A stretch of DNA of 64,000 bases from Bacillus sp. DTU_2020_1000418_1_SI_GHA_SEK_038 (GCF_032341175.1 NZ_CP135435.1:620001-684000), one strand, 5' to 3'; counted from the first letter of the stretch, positions 1 through 11,000 are shown. Translations and numbers: made by a program. Notes: generated by a model from the letters alone, not told the origin.

Positions 1-1
1 T

Positions 2-826
2 GTCATGATGTCATGGTGGCCCATTATTTTAATCGTTCTTGGCATTGAAATTTTAGTCTTTTTACTTTTAACAAAACAGGAGAAGCCTTTTTTGAAATAT
101 GATTTTCTCAGTATTTTCTTTGTTGGGGTGCTAGGAACCGTTGGAATTGGATTTGCGATCATTAGCTCCACAGGGCTCTTGGAAAAACTGAATGATGTTT
201 TGCAAAGAGAAGAGCGGACCTTGGAGCTTCCAGGCTTTGAGCAGAAAATTAGTGACAGCATTAAAAGAGTAGTAATAAATGCGGAGCGTTCCCCTCTTAC
301 GATTGAGGGTTCAAGCGAGAGCGAACTAGCGATATTTGGTACCTATCGTGCACTGTCAGGAAAAAACGAAGAACTGGTTTCTAAATCAGAGGATTACGTT
401 TCGATTACCGAAAAAGGGGATACCCTTTATATAAGCTTTAAGGGATTGCCTAGTGAATCTGTAGGGCCATTTGACAGGTTCGCAAGTTTATCTGCCACTA
501 TACTTATTCCTAGCAACGTAAAACTTGAGGTGAATGGAAATGATAACTCCATTACTCTCAAACCGCGTTCCCTTATGAGTGATTGGGCTGTTGACCGCGT
601 TTCCCATCTTTCAGTCCAAATTCAAAACTCGAGCAATGTAAAAGTTACTGCATCAGGGGTGCGGGAAATTCAAGGCGACCTTGAAAAATGGAACATTACA
701 AAAGAATCGGTGCAGAATGAATATGCAGATTCCGTCATTAAGCAAGCAACCTACCAAACTGGGAAAGGAAGTCACCAGCTTCAGATTTTAAATAGTTATC
801 AGGTGAGTTTAAATACAGTCGAGTAG
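2..826 (+). CDS. Membrane protein with LiaI/LiaF-like transmembrane region, 5' partial
   Basis: The reading frame is open to the left edge, so the true start is probably outside the window; the first ATG is at 5. The visible part begins with a Trp-Trp-Pro hydrophobic helix resembling the second half of the DUF5668/LiaF-type transmembrane region, then another hydrophobic segment (about residues 33-54). A soluble, beta-rich C-terminal part of about 200 residues follows, of the kind seen in DUF4097/LiaF-like proteins. Such proteins are often linked to envelope-stress signalling, but that role is only inferred here. A hairpin terminator follows at 845-872. Confidence 0.55.
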   Translation, partial: VMMSWWPIILIVLGIEILVFLLLTKQEKPFLKYDFLSIFFVGVLGTVGIGFAIISSTGLLEKLNDVLQREERTLELPGFEQKISDSIKRVVINAERSPLTIEGSSESELAIFGTYRALSGKNEELVSKSEDYVSITEKGDTLYISFKGLPSESVGPFDRFASLSATILIPSNVKLEVNGNDNSITLKPRSLMSDWAVDRVSHLSVQIQNSSNVKVTASGVREIQGDLEKWNITKESVQNEYADSVIKQATYQTGKGSHQLQILNSYQVSLNTVE

Positions 827-844
827 TCTTTATTACGAAATGCA

Positions 845-872
845 GGTACCCGGATAATCTGGGTATCTTTTT
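845..872 (+). terminator. Rho-independent terminator
   Basis: GGTACCC pairs with GGGTATC across a short loop and is followed by a run of five T. It lies 19 bp after the stop codon of the first gene. Confidence 0.7.
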
Positions 873-1066
873 CAAATGGTCAGCATTTATTAGTATTAGA
901 GAGCGGGATAATTAAGCTTGTATATTGGGAATAATGGATTCATGCATTTAGGTTTATTTTCCGATTAGGCAAAAAATTGATATGTTCATGCCTTTTCGAT
1001 ATTATGTTAGAGGGAATAAGAAAAAACGGATGAAACAACTAAAAGTTGAATAATAGGATGATGGGT

Positions 1067-1999
1067 ATGAAAAGAGCAAGAATAATTTATAATCCAACTT
1101 CCGGTCGGGAAATTTTCAAAAAACATTTGGCGGAAGTGTTGCAGAAGCTTGAAATAGCTGGCTATGAGACCTCTTGCCATGCGACAACAGGCCCAGGTGA
1201 TGCCACAAACGCAGCACGAATTGCTGTAGAACGTAAATATGACCTTGTGGTAGCCGCTGGGGGAGATGGTACGATTAATGAGGTCGTTAATGGACTGGCA
1301 GAACAAGCATACCGACCGAAGCTAGGAATTATACCTGTAGGAACGACTAATGATTTTGCAAGAGCCCTTCATATTCCAAGAGACATTGAAGCGGCAGCGG
1401 ATATTATCGCTAAAGGTGATACAATCCCTGTTGATATTGGACGGATTAATGATAAGTATTTTATAAATATTGCTGGTGGGGGCAGGCTGACAGAGCTTAC
1501 TTACGAAGTGCCAAGCAAGCTGAAAACAATGCTCGGGCAGCTCGCCTATTATTTAAAAGGGATTGAAATGCTTCCATCCATTCGATCAACGGAAGTGAGT
1601 ATTGAGTATGATGGAAAGCTTTTTGAAGGAGAGGCGATGCTTTTCCTTGTTGGGTTAACCAATTCAGTCGGGGGATTTGAAAAGCTCGCTCCAGATTCAT
1701 CGATTAATGATGGCCTGTTTTCCTTATTAATTTTGAAAAAGACAAACCTGGCTGATTTTATCAGAATTGCTACATTGGCAGTCCGCGGTGAGCATATTAA
1801 TGATCCGCAGGTTATTTATACACAGGCTAACCGGATAAAAGTGCAGTCAAGTGAAAAACTGCAGCTAAATCTCGATGGCGAATTCGGCGGATTGCTGCCA
1901 GCTGAATTTGTGAATCTCTATCGCCATTTAGAAGTCTTTGTTCCGATTGATCAAATCCGTGACGAAGACCGCCCGCGGGATTGGGAAAGTTCTATATAA
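1067..1999 (+). CDS. dagK: Diacylglycerol kinase DagK (YerQ type)
   Basis: Phosphorylates diacylglycerol to phosphatidic acid, recycling lipid left over from lipoteichoic acid synthesis. The catalytic DAGKc signature GGDGT is at about residues 65-69 and the N-terminal IIYNPTSG strand-loop is present. The protein is about 310 residues, usual for the family, and I recognise it as very close to B. subtilis DagK. I chose ATG 1067 (protein starting MKRARII) because known homologues start there. In-frame upstream starts at TTG 1046 and ATG 1058/1061 exist, and the AGGATG ribosome site around 1055 fits 1067 best. Followed by its own terminator. Confidence 0.95.
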   Translation: MKRARIIYNPTSGREIFKKHLAEVLQKLEIAGYETSCHATTGPGDATNAARIAVERKYDLVVAAGGDGTINEVVNGLAEQAYRPKLGIIPVGTTNDFARALHIPRDIEAAADIIAKGDTIPVDIGRINDKYFINIAGGGRLTELTYEVPSKLKTMLGQLAYYLKGIEMLPSIRSTEVSIEYDGKLFEGEAMLFLVGLTNSVGGFEKLAPDSSINDGLFSLLILKKTNLADFIRIATLAVRGEHINDPQVIYTQANRIKVQSSEKLQLNLDGEFGGLLPAEFVNLYRHLEVFVPIDQIRDEDRPRDWESSI

Positions 2000-2002
2000 A
2001 AA

Positions 2003-2035
2003 AGAGAAGCTCGTTCCGATTGGGGCGGGCTTTTT
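2003..2035 (+). terminator. Rho-independent terminator after dagK
   Basis: Imperfect GC-rich stem (AAGCTCGTTCC against GGGGCGGGCTT) followed by a T run, just downstream of the dagK stop. Confidence 0.7.
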
Positions 2036-2099
2036 GCATACCAAGCATATGAAATGTGATAAACTATAAGAGAATTACATAAAAGGGGTGATGTTAAAC

Positions 2100-2378
2100 A
2101 TGAGTATTAGTGAAAGGCTTGTGAACGAACTGATCACAAAGATGAATCAAATGAATCAGAACCACAGTGAAAGTGAAATCTTTGTCCCTGGAAAGGGAAA
2201 ATTCAAGATTATCTTACAGACAGAAAATGAAATATCTATAAACGAAGAGGTAATTGCTGATCCCACATTGGCGGAAAAGTTTGAGAAGAGTCGAGATGCC
2301 TATCGTCATCAAAGGTTTATGACATCCAAAGAATTAATAAACAGGATAAAAGAAACGGACTTTAATGATGAGAAATAA
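2100..2378 (+). CDS. Putative antitoxin, first gene of a type II toxin-antitoxin pair
   Basis: A 92-residue charged, soluble protein without recognisable enzymatic motifs. Its size, its position directly before a RelE/ParE-like gene, and the 14-bp overlap (its stop lies inside the next gene) are typical of type II antitoxins. I chose ATG 2100 because AAGGGGTGAT lies about 7 bp upstream; GTG 2088 and ATG 2091 sit inside that ribosome site. The C-terminal half, with Arg/His/Lys-rich segments, may wrap the toxin. The family is not identified, so the antitoxin role rests on context. Confidence 0.6.
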   Translation: MSISERLVNELITKMNQMNQNHSESEIFVPGKGKFKIILQTENEISINEEVIADPTLAEKFEKSRDAYRHQRFMTSKELINRIKETDFNDEK

Positions 2379-2658
2379 AAGAAGAGTCATATGGCCAGAA
2401 CCTATCTATGAAAAACTTTTTACCCTTCAAAGTATACATTTTACACCGGAAGAAACCCAAGATTTTTTAATAAACCTCGTACTAGAAATTGAAGACCTGT
2501 TACTAAATCCCATCCTATCTAAATCATATACTGAGGAATTTGGAGAATTCATTGGTATCTCTAGAGTTATTGTCAGGAAGTTTTGTATTTATTATGAGTT
2601 TCATGGCTCTGACATTGTTATATTGAACATTAAATTCCCAGGTGAATACTCCGGTTAA
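2365..2658 (+). CDS. RelE/ParE-superfamily toxin-like protein
   Basis: A 97-residue protein whose C-terminal half shows the ParE/RelE pattern: a strand with VIVRKF, then CIYYEF and a final strand ending in NIKFPGEYS. Members are mRNA interferases or gyrase poisons; which one cannot be told here. Start codons ATG 2365 and 2368 both lie inside the preceding gene, so translation is coupled. The pair sits between dagK and rlmCD, neighbours in B. subtilis, and so is probably an accessory insertion. An alternative is a non-toxic RelE-fold relative. Confidence 0.65.
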   Translation: MMRNKRRVIWPEPIYEKLFTLQSIHFTPEETQDFLINLVLEIEDLLLNPILSKSYTEEFGEFIGISRVIVRKFCIYYEFHGSDIVILNIKFPGEYSG

Positions 2659-2814
2659 TTTCTTACCTAATTTTCTTCGATTGCTAAGGTCCCTCAAAAA
2701 ACTAATAGTAATATCCTCTTTTGTTTCTAACACAAAAGATTCAACAGTATTTCGTATTCCCCCAATAATATGATACAATTTCCCTTATTAATGCTGAAAA
2801 AAAGGACGAAACGA

Positions 2815-4188
2815 ATGAGCAAAACATTACCAGTACAAAAAAATGATTATATAGATGTAATTTTTGAAGATTTAACTCATGATGGAGCTGGGGTAGCTAA
2901 GGTTGATGGCTATCCATTATTTATTCCGAACGGGCTTCCCGGTGAAAAGGCAAAAGTTAAAGTCATCAAGGTGAATAAAGGCTATGGATTCGGCCGGATT
3001 GTTGAAATGTATGAAAAGAGCCCCTATCGGGTTGAGGCGGCCTGTCCTATTTACAAAGAATGCGGTGGATGCCAGCTTCAACACTTAAGCTATGAAGGGC
3101 AGCTGAAAGCGAAGGAAAAGCAAGTTAGAGACGTACTAGAGCGGATTGGAAAACTCGAAAATGTTAAGGTTCACCCTGTCTTAGGCATGAAAGAGCCTTG
3201 GCGCTATCGCAATAAGGCCCAGGTTCCGGTTGGCGAGCAAGAGGGAGGCCTCATCGGCGGCTTTTATCAGCAGCGTACCCATCAAATCATTAATATGAAA
3301 GAATGCATCATTCAGCAGGAAAAAAATGATGAAGTTGTTCAGACTGTGATCGACATTTGCAGCCGTTATGGTGTTCGAGCGTATGATGAAGGCAAACATA
3401 AAGGCGATCTCCGTCATATTATGGCCCGACACGGACTCGTAACTGGAGAAGTAATGGTTGTTCTCATTACGAGAACGAATGACCTTCCGAATAAAAACAA
3501 AATTGTGGAAGAAATCACCTCACGAATAAAAGGCATCAAATCCATTGTTCACAACGTCAACTCAAAGAAAACGAATGTCATCTTTGGTGACCAGACAAAG
3601 GTTCTTTGGGGTGAGGAAGTCATCTATGATTTCATCGGAGATATTAAATTTGCTATTTCCGCGCGGTCCTTTTACCAGGTTAATCCGGAACAGACAAAAG
3701 TCCTTTATGATAAAGCTTTAGAATACGCGGATTTAAGCGGTGAAGAAAACGTGATTGACGCCTATTGCGGAATTGGAACCATTTCCTTATTCCTTGCTCA
3801 AAAGGCGAAGAAGGTTTTCGGTGTCGAAATTGTTCCAGAAGCAATTGAAGATGCAAAACGGAATGCGGAACTCAATGGGATTACTAATGCAGAGTTTGCT
3901 GTTGGGGAAGCAGAAGTAGTTATACCAAAATGGTATGAGCAGGGCAATTCTGCAGATGTGTTAGTCGTTGATCCTCCACGAAAGGGCTGCGATGAAGCAC
4001 TTTTGGACACAATTATTGAAATGAAGCCGAAGAAAGTTGTGTATGTCAGCTGCAATCCGGGAACGTTGGCGAGAGATTTGCGGATACTGGAGGATGGCGG
4101 GTATAAGACAGTGGAAGTGCAGCCGGTGGATATGTTTCCACAGACGATGCATTGTGAGGCGGTTGCTAAATTAGTTATGAAAATATAA
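2815..4188 (+). CDS. rlmCD: 23S rRNA (uracil-5-)-methyltransferase RlmCD
   Basis: SAM-dependent enzyme forming m5U in 23S rRNA (U747 and U1939 by the B. subtilis paradigm; formerly yefA). Domains: N-terminal TRAM (about 1-60), iron-sulfur cysteines at 77, 83 and 86 with a fourth near 165, and a Rossmann methyltransferase domain. The DPPRKG motif (386-391) and the catalytic cysteine in SCNPG (about 413) are visible. ATG 2815 is chosen over 2770 and 2791 because AAAGGAC precedes it and the product then starts like TRAM homologues. The 3' end (4153-4172) recurs as degenerate copies at 15951 and 17431, suggesting an insertion hot spot. Confidence 0.95.
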   Translation: MSKTLPVQKNDYIDVIFEDLTHDGAGVAKVDGYPLFIPNGLPGEKAKVKVIKVNKGYGFGRIVEMYEKSPYRVEAACPIYKECGGCQLQHLSYEGQLKAKEKQVRDVLERIGKLENVKVHPVLGMKEPWRYRNKAQVPVGEQEGGLIGGFYQQRTHQIINMKECIIQQEKNDEVVQTVIDICSRYGVRAYDEGKHKGDLRHIMARHGLVTGEVMVVLITRTNDLPNKNKIVEEITSRIKGIKSIVHNVNSKKTNVIFGDQTKVLWGEEVIYDFIGDIKFAISARSFYQVNPEQTKVLYDKALEYADLSGEENVIDAYCGIGTISLFLAQKAKKVFGVEIVPEAIEDAKRNAELNGITNAEFAVGEAEVVIPKWYEQGNSADVLVVDPPRKGCDEALLDTIIEMKPKKVVYVSCNPGTLARDLRILEDGGYKTVEVQPVDMFPQTMHCEAVAKLVMKI

Positions 4189-4261
4189 CCAAAAGCCCTT
4201 GACGAAGATGGAAGAGATTTGAATGTTAAATATTACAGAATAGCCCCAATCATTGTCAATA

Positions 4262-4437
4262 AAAATTAATGCAGAGCCTAATGCAAATGAGATTTATTTA
4301 GATCTGTATGAACGGTATATTATAGTAGGAATTCTTACTTATAATCCAATGAATTAACAACTGCGAAAACAACGTATATTGAGATTGTTAAAGAACTATG
4401 CGAGAAGTTTGATAGTATCTCTTTTGAGGAATATTAG
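4262..4437 (+). pseudogene. Decayed remnant of an unidentified gene
   Basis: One frame reads about 30 sense codons (from Glu-Pro-Asn-Ala-Asn at 4274 to a TAA at 4355). A second frame continues from 4363 with a coherent acidic/helical stretch ending in Phe-Glu-Glu-Tyr and a TAG at 4435-4437. No start codon or ribosome site is visible. The coding-like composition in two adjoining frames suggests a frameshifted gene tail. I do not recognise the family. Confidence 0.35.
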
Positions 4438-4458
4438 TGAGAGCAATTAATATATTTC

Positions 4459-4510
4459 AAGGTAGCTGCCATTGTCTAATTACAACGAATGGCAGCTACC
4501 TTTTCTTTTT
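4459..4510 (+). terminator. Strong rho-independent terminator
   Basis: A 15-bp perfect stem (AAGGTAGCTGCCATT pairing with AATGGCAGCTACCTT) with a 14-base loop, then TTCTTTTTT. It closes the remnant before the Wadjet operon. Between here and 4794 I see no gene, only AT-rich DNA containing the self-complementary GTTATATAATATAAC at 4709-4723, which could hold the -10 element for jetD. Confidence 0.85.
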
Positions 4511-4793
4511 TATTGGAAAACAGAGGGAAGGGAGTTTTCACAAAGGCTGTTTCTTCATCCCATCTATAACTCAAAATGGTGTGGCTAAGAACTATTGCTT
4601 TAAATCAACAGGTAATGCTCAAAGATGATTTGGTTGATGTTAGCGATGTCATATTTATAAAAGCTCTGCCCGTAAATAAAAAAATAACCATATAAGAGGA
4701 ATTTAGTTGTTATATAATATAACTATCGAAGTAAATACTAGACTATTATTTTATTTCAAATCACAAATTCCTTTCGAAAGTTGAGATGATGTT

Positions 4794-5816
4794 ATGAAAA
4801 GAAGATTAATCTCAATCCTTGAAATAGCCAAAAAATCCACGATAACACTAAGTGAATTAGAGAAGACTGCTGATTCTCGTGACACTTATGATGATTTTGC
4901 AACGACTATTCAAGCCTTAATAAATGAAGGTTTTATTACTGCTGTTAAAAGCCATGGAACCAATTGGAGGGGGCTGCCCAATAGCTTTCGTATTCAAAAA
5001 GGAAAAGTGAAGCAATCCTTAATTGAAGAGATTCTAGAGATGCAATTCAGAGTGCATCCTGTAATTGAGCTACAATCATATATATCTTCTTCTAAGAAGA
5101 AATGGATGGAGGATAAAGTATGGATCGAAATAATCGATGCGTATTTACAGAAAAACGGACTACCTACCACCTATACGAATAGCTCGGGGCGTTCTTACGA
5201 AATAATGAAGGATGAGAAATGGATTGATGAAAAGGGTGGAAAAACTCTTTTAGAAAAAATGAATCTGTGGGATAAGTTGAAAATCATGAAAACCCCAGAC
5301 CCTCTCATGTTTGCAATAAACCCGAACCATCTTCTGTCAAATCAAAGCGTACATAGACACCTCATTGTAGAAAATAAAGCAACTTATTCCGGACTAATAG
5401 ATTCATTATTAAATACCAGTTTCACTACACTAATATACGGTTCAGGATGGAAAATATCTTCGAGTCTAAACCAACTATCCAAGCAGCTTGGCCTCACTGA
5501 CAAGGAAATTCAACATGAAATCTATTATTTTGGAGACTTAGATTATGAAGGGATAAGTATTTTCCACCACCTCTACCAAAAATACAACGTAAAGCTGGCC
5601 ACCTCTTTTTATGAAGCCATGCTTAGAAAGCCCTACTATGAAGGGAAAGAAAATCAAACGAGGAATGAAATGGCGATTCAGCACTTTTTACACTATTTCA
5701 GTAAAAAAGGTCAAGAGGTCATTGCATCTATGTTTCAGGAAAATGGTTACTATCCTCAAGAATCGCTAATGAAGGAAGAGTTACATCATATATGGAGGAG
5801 CACGTTATGGACATAG
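4794..5816 (+). CDS. jetD: Wadjet system nuclease subunit JetD
   Basis: TOPRIM-family nuclease subunit of the Wadjet anti-plasmid SMC complex; in characterised systems JetD cleaves DNA after the SMC motor extrudes a small circle. The 340-residue protein has an N-terminal winged-helix-like region (1-75) and a C-terminal TOPRIM-like half. Visible acidic motifs are VENKATY (about 192) and GDLDYEG (about 247), matching the Glu and Asp-x-Asp metal ligands of the JetD/DUF2220 fold. It is the first gene of the operon and overlaps jetA by 10 bp. Type I loci carry jetD last, so this order indicates a different type (II or III); the exact type needs profile comparison. Confidence 0.85.
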   Translation: MKRRLISILEIAKKSTITLSELEKTADSRDTYDDFATTIQALINEGFITAVKSHGTNWRGLPNSFRIQKGKVKQSLIEEILEMQFRVHPVIELQSYISSSKKKWMEDKVWIEIIDAYLQKNGLPTTYTNSSGRSYEIMKDEKWIDEKGGKTLLEKMNLWDKLKIMKTPDPLMFAINPNHLLSNQSVHRHLIVENKATYSGLIDSLLNTSFTTLIYGSGWKISSSLNQLSKQLGLTDKEIQHEIYYFGDLDYEGISIFHHLYQKYNVKLATSFYEAMLRKPYYEGKENQTRNEMAIQHFLHYFSKKGQEVIASMFQENGYYPQESLMKEELHHIWRSTLWT

Positions 5817-7318
5817 AATTAAAAGGGATAACGGAAAATTATCGGGAACGAATGCAGCGATTAGCATTATTTGATCCGTTATTCCGATTAGAAAATAAGA
5901 GGGAAAAGGATGAGAATAACCAACCCATTGATTACTTCGGATATGGTCTATTAACCCTATTATTTTTCTTTGAAAACATGTTAATTAGAAACAAAAAAAC
6001 AAGTATACAAGATTTAGCTCAATATTTATATACGATAAATCGAGGTGAATACTCACTTTCCCTTGGAGGGTTTGAAAAGGTTGCTCGAACCATAGTCGAA
6101 ACCTTTCGTCCACCGAGTGGAAAGCGGAATGAAAAAACATTTTATAACTGGGAAACAAGGGAGTACGAATCTGTCCATTATTCCATTTTAAAAGCCGATC
6201 GAGCAGATGTTAGTTCCAATACCCAATATTATAAATTAGATGAACAAGGGCTAGAACTCGTTTTTGCAACGAAGGAGTATTTCACTGAGTTTCAACTTTC
6301 CATTAACCAGTTAGTCTTAAGGAAACAGCTTGAAAAAGGGGAATTTGTAGGTGCCTTAAGGCAAATTGATGAAATGCATATTGATGTGGAATCGTTAAGA
6401 AATCGAATGACCATTGTGAAACATGAAATTCAACGAAATATTATCTCGGATGAAACGTATGAACGTTATAAACAAATGGTAGAGGACATCAATTCCCGAT
6501 TAACAAGAGAAAATGAGGAATTCACTGAATTACATACTTTCGTAAAAGAAACAAAGAATCGCTTGGCCTACGATATGAACTCGGAAAAGGAGCAAAAAGC
6601 TTACGAATTAATTTTGCAAATTGATCGGGAGCTTGGGGAAGTGCATCATACTCATACAATGTTATTGAAGGAAAGTATCGATTTAAAAACAACAGCGTTA
6701 CATGCTGCACAAGAGGCTCTATATTTTGTAGGGATTGACTCTTTTAACTTTAAACAAGAAATTACAGCTCCGCTAGTAAGTAAACCTTTACCTCTAGTCG
6801 CATCAAAAAGATTAATAGAGCCATTTCTAAAAATTGAACAGAGCGAAACTTGGTCTCCGCTAGTGATTTTTTCAGAGCAACGAATTGAAACACAAGACGG
6901 GATCGAACGAACAAATGACTTTGATGAACTTTCAGACGAGGTATTACAGGAACTAGAAAATGCTCAGGTTCGGAAATTATTTGGGGATATTATGACTCTC
7001 CTTCTAAAGATAATGGAAGGGAAAGATGCCATAACATTAAAAGAAGTGGTCGAACGAATTCGTGTAGAGGATCCTGACTGGTTGAATCGAAGACTATTTT
7101 ATCAATTCTGGTATTGTCTCCATCAACGATCACCCATTATTCATGAAAAAAGAGAGGAAAGTAATGAGTCACTATTTGAAGAAGTTTTAGAGTTAATTAA
7201 ACATCAATATTCCTCTATAGAAGTAGAAGAATTACCTGAAATTATAACAGTGACAGAGCGGTTTTCTATTCAAAATATGAAGCTGCGTTTAATAGTAGGT
7301 GAAGAAGATGGATTATAG
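5807..7318 (+). CDS. jetA: Wadjet kleisin subunit JetA
   Basis: MukF-like kleisin that bridges the SMC heads of the Wadjet complex. The protein has about 503 residues. It has an N-terminal helical winged-helix region and a central helical segment (about 165-310) with long charged heptad-like stretches. An acidic C-terminal part probably contacts JetB and the SMC head. ATG 5807 is chosen because GGAGG lies about 8 bp upstream; the in-frame ATG 5792 overlaps that ribosome site. It overlaps jetD by 10 bp and jetB by 11 bp, so the three are translationally coupled. Assignment rests on family resemblance plus operon position. Confidence 0.8.
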   Translation: MDIELKGITENYRERMQRLALFDPLFRLENKREKDENNQPIDYFGYGLLTLLFFFENMLIRNKKTSIQDLAQYLYTINRGEYSLSLGGFEKVARTIVETFRPPSGKRNEKTFYNWETREYESVHYSILKADRADVSSNTQYYKLDEQGLELVFATKEYFTEFQLSINQLVLRKQLEKGEFVGALRQIDEMHIDVESLRNRMTIVKHEIQRNIISDETYERYKQMVEDINSRLTRENEEFTELHTFVKETKNRLAYDMNSEKEQKAYELILQIDRELGEVHHTHTMLLKESIDLKTTALHAAQEALYFVGIDSFNFKQEITAPLVSKPLPLVASKRLIEPFLKIEQSETWSPLVIFSEQRIETQDGIERTNDFDELSDEVLQELENAQVRKLFGDIMTLLLKIMEGKDAITLKEVVERIRVEDPDWLNRRLFYQFWYCLHQRSPIIHEKREESNESLFEEVLELIKHQYSSIEVEELPEIITVTERFSIQNMKLRLIVGEEDGL

Positions 7319-8042
7319 ACAAGAAGAAGTAATAAAGGCTTTTCAAATTTACGCAAAAATTAGTCAAAAGGGTTATAGTGAGGGCGATGAGCTCAGATTG
7401 TATTTGGCAGAAGACAAGGTTAGAGGGCTCGTTGATCAATTTGCCAAGGAAGTTGATTGTACGATTTTCTCAGTGGGGGAACGCCTCTACTTTGTACCAT
7501 TGGCTTTGAATTCCCCCTTTCATATTTCTAATGATACATTGAAAAAAACTTATTTTACGGGAAAAACAGTTAATGCAGATATTTATTTTATGTATGTGAC
7601 CATTATTATCCTTATTGGAGAATTTTACGATAGTTATCAAACGACAGAGCCTACGCGGGATTTCATTTCGATGAATGACTGGCTAGAGCAAGTGAATGAA
7701 AGGCTAGAAACATTGCAAGCAATCGGGGAAGAAGAATTAAAAGAGCTCGAAAAGGAATACGAGTATAGCTGGAGTGCCATTATTGGAAAATGGGCAGATA
7801 TGGATGATTTAAAAGAAACGGCCAAATCCCAATCTGGAAGAACTATTAGCAGACTTAGTTTTCTTCATACGGTGAAAAGGTTTTTGATTGCGCAAGAATT
7901 AGTGCAAGACATCGGGAACGATGAATTGCAATTAACAGAAAAAGCAAAAGTGATTGTCCAAAGGTATTTTATGGAGTTGGAGTATAATCGGGGTATTTTA
8001 GAGTTTATTTATTCGATTGACCGACAAAAGGAGGAGGTATAA
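7308..8042 (+). CDS. jetB: Wadjet KITE subunit JetB (MukE-like)
   Basis: Small MukE/KITE-type winged-helix protein of about 244 residues that dimerises on the kleisin. It resembles the DUF6063-type JetB proteins: an N-terminal helical domain, a central segment with the hydrophobic FMYVTIIILIGEFY, and a C-terminal winged helix (about 170-230). ATG 7308 is preferred over GTG 7299 because AGGTGAAG precedes it. Its stop codon TAA abuts the jetC ATG directly. Confidence 0.8.
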   Translation: MDYRQEEVIKAFQIYAKISQKGYSEGDELRLYLAEDKVRGLVDQFAKEVDCTIFSVGERLYFVPLALNSPFHISNDTLKKTYFTGKTVNADIYFMYVTIIILIGEFYDSYQTTEPTRDFISMNDWLEQVNERLETLQAIGEEELKELEKEYEYSWSAIIGKWADMDDLKETAKSQSGRTISRLSFLHTVKRFLIAQELVQDIGNDELQLTEKAKVIVQRYFMELEYNRGILEFIYSIDRQKEEV

Positions 8043-11000
8043 ATGCCTTCCATTTCAAAAATTAGGTTCACCAATGTCGTGTATGAAGGTGGAGCAAAAC
8101 GTTACAATGACGATATTTTCCTATTTGATAGCCGTAATGGGGCGATCTTACTTGAAAATGGTGGAGGAAAGACCGTATTTATTCAAACGGCCATTCAGGC
8201 GATTTTACCCAATGCAGAACTGGCAGAACGCAAAATAAAGGAAACCCTTTCCCTGGAGTCTTCAAGTTCTCATATCGCGATTGAATGGATTATAAATGAA
8301 CGACCACGACGTTATGGGCTTACCGCTGTTACCTTATTTATGGAAAAAGAAGGGGTCAAATCATATCGTTATACCTATGAGTATGATGAAGGGGACAAGC
8401 ATCGAATTGAGAAATTACCCTTTGTCCGACCAACTCCAAATGGAAAGCTTCGACCTGCGAATCGTGATGAGATGTATGAATATTATCTGACAATGAAGTC
8501 ATCACATCCTTTAAAAGCGAGTACGTTTGTCACGGTAAAAAGCTATCATCAACATTTAGAAGATCGATTTAAAATTATCGCTTCGGAGTGGAAAAAAATC
8601 GCCATCATTAATAGTTCGGAAGGTGGAGTGGAAAGTTTCTTTGATGGCTGTAAAACGACATCCCAACTTGTGGACCAGCTGCTTATTCCAACCGTAGAAG
8701 AGGCAATCGCCGGAAAAGGCTCGACCGATTTTGTCCAAACATTTGAAAAACAGCGTGAGCATTTTAAAGCCCATAAAAGGTTACGACGCGTAATAGAAGA
8801 GAATAAACAAGTAGAAAAACAAATTGAAAGTTATGTATCTTCCTTTAAGCAATTAGATCTAGTAGAGAGACAACTAGAGGAACAGAAGGCAAATGCAAAA
8901 GCACTGTACAATCATACAAAAGTTGAGCAAGAAGAGACAAGTGAAACTTTAAGGGAAATTCAAACTAGTATAGAAAATTGGCAAGCTGAGCAGGAAGAAT
9001 GGGAGCGGAAGAACAAATCCTATGAAATCTCCTTGTTGCAGCAAAAGAAAGATGCCGCATTTGATAAGTATAAAGTGGAAAAAGAGGAATTCGATCAATT
9101 CATACATGAGCAAAAAGAAAAGAATAGCCGATTAACCCAATTAAAGGTTGCGAAAGTTCTTGAGGATATAAAGAAAAATGAGGAATTACGCCTTCATTAT
9201 GAAGAACAACTTAGCTCCCTAGAAAAAGATGAAGAAACCATCGATCTAGAGGAGCAATTAGCCGACAATACTGCTTTTTTGAAAGGGTATTTCACCCATG
9301 AAGAAGAAAAGATAGAACGAAATATAAAGCAAGTGGATCTTCAAAATAGCAGGAAGCAGGATGAGATAGCGCAAGAGAAAAGGGCGTTTTCTAGTCTTAA
9401 AGATGAGGCTGAAACGAGAAAGCTAAAGGAAACAGAGCTAAATGGTAAAAAAGAGCTTTTAGAAAAAGATATGAAAGAAATTGCGAAGGAAATTTTGGCT
9501 AACCCTCTCAAAGAAAGTGTAGAGGAAGAGTTTCCGAAATGGGAGCGTGATTATCAACGCTGTGATGAAGAAATTGTTGCTTTTGAAAGTCATCTAAAAG
9601 AATTGGAGCAATCGAAAAGGGAACTAAAGGAAGCGATCCCAAATGTGCAAGTGGAGTATTATAAATTTCGGGATGAAGCAACTACTTACAGGCAACAAAT
9701 AAAAGTTATCGAAGACCAACAAAACGAGATTTTATCAGATCTAGTTGTACGAATGCCCCAATGGATGTATTACAATTCGATTTATGAAAAAGAAGAAACC
9801 ATTATCGTTCAGCTCGAAGAAAGGGTTGAAAAGCTTACAATAGAAAAAGAAGACCTATTATTCAAAGAAAGACAGGCAACGAGATTCGCTGATGACTATC
9901 AAAATAACACATCGTTTACCGCAGACCCTAAACTTGAGCTATGGAAAAATCGTTGGCGAAATCAGTTTACCTATCTTGAACTAGGAACTGATTTCGTTCA
10001 GCAGGCAGCCCGATCTTTAGAAGGATCAGTGGAGGATTATTTTCTCAAATATCAGTATTGGGCTATTACGTTTATTGTGACGGAAGCAGAAGTGATGAAG
10101 CTGTGTGATAAGCTACATAGTGTTGAATTGGAGATGTCTCATCCAATTTACATTTGTACGGAGGAAGAAGCTCGGACATTGATTCGGGAAGAGGGAAAAT
10201 CAAATGATCAACAGATTTTTCCTCGTATATGGAAAGAAAACCTCTCTATAGAAAAGTTCCATAACTGGAAGAGTGAGGTCGAAAGGCAAGCGAAGGAATC
10301 AAAGAATGAGCGGACGAATAAAGAATCAGAGCTCCAAAACTGGAAAAGCGTTTTATCGAAGGTTCGTGAATTTATTCTGAAATATCCATTTGAGCAGTAT
10401 GCTCACTTAAAAGAACAATTAAAAGTAGCCTCGGAGGAAGAAGGAAAACAAAAACGAGTGTTGCATGAGCTTAATTCGAAGGTCGACCACAAAGAAAAAG
10501 AGATAACAGACTATACTAAGCGATTAGCCGATACTAAAAGCATTTATACTGGATTAGAGTCCATGCTCTCTAAAGGAAGAAATTATTTTACGAAAAAGAA
10601 GGAATGGGAGTTCTATCAGAAAGAGCTTATAAGAATTCGTGTAGAATTGGATGAAGTAACTAAAAGAATAGAGAAAAAGGGAAGGCTTCTGACTAAACTT
10701 ACGAAAGAACTTGATGAATTAGGCGAGCAATTAAAGTTAGCTAAAGAGCCATTATATGATTTAAGGGGCGATACGTATTATAAAGAGGTAGTACAGGAGA
10801 TTCCAAAATTCTCATCAAAAGGTTATGAGCTATTAGTAAATGAACGGAAATCATTGAGAAGAAAGTTAGAAGATAAGCAAGAAGGCAGGGAGTTATTAGT
10901 AGAAAGAATAGGCACAGTGAATAAGAAACTTGAAGAATTAATCGGGGAAAAGGACCTGTTAGAGCAACAATATGGATTAGTCGATGTGATTGAATTTCCA

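Noticed and set aside
4437..4628. 63-codon frame after rlmCD
   Set aside because: It runs straight through the strong terminator hairpin at 4459-4510 and has no ribosome site.
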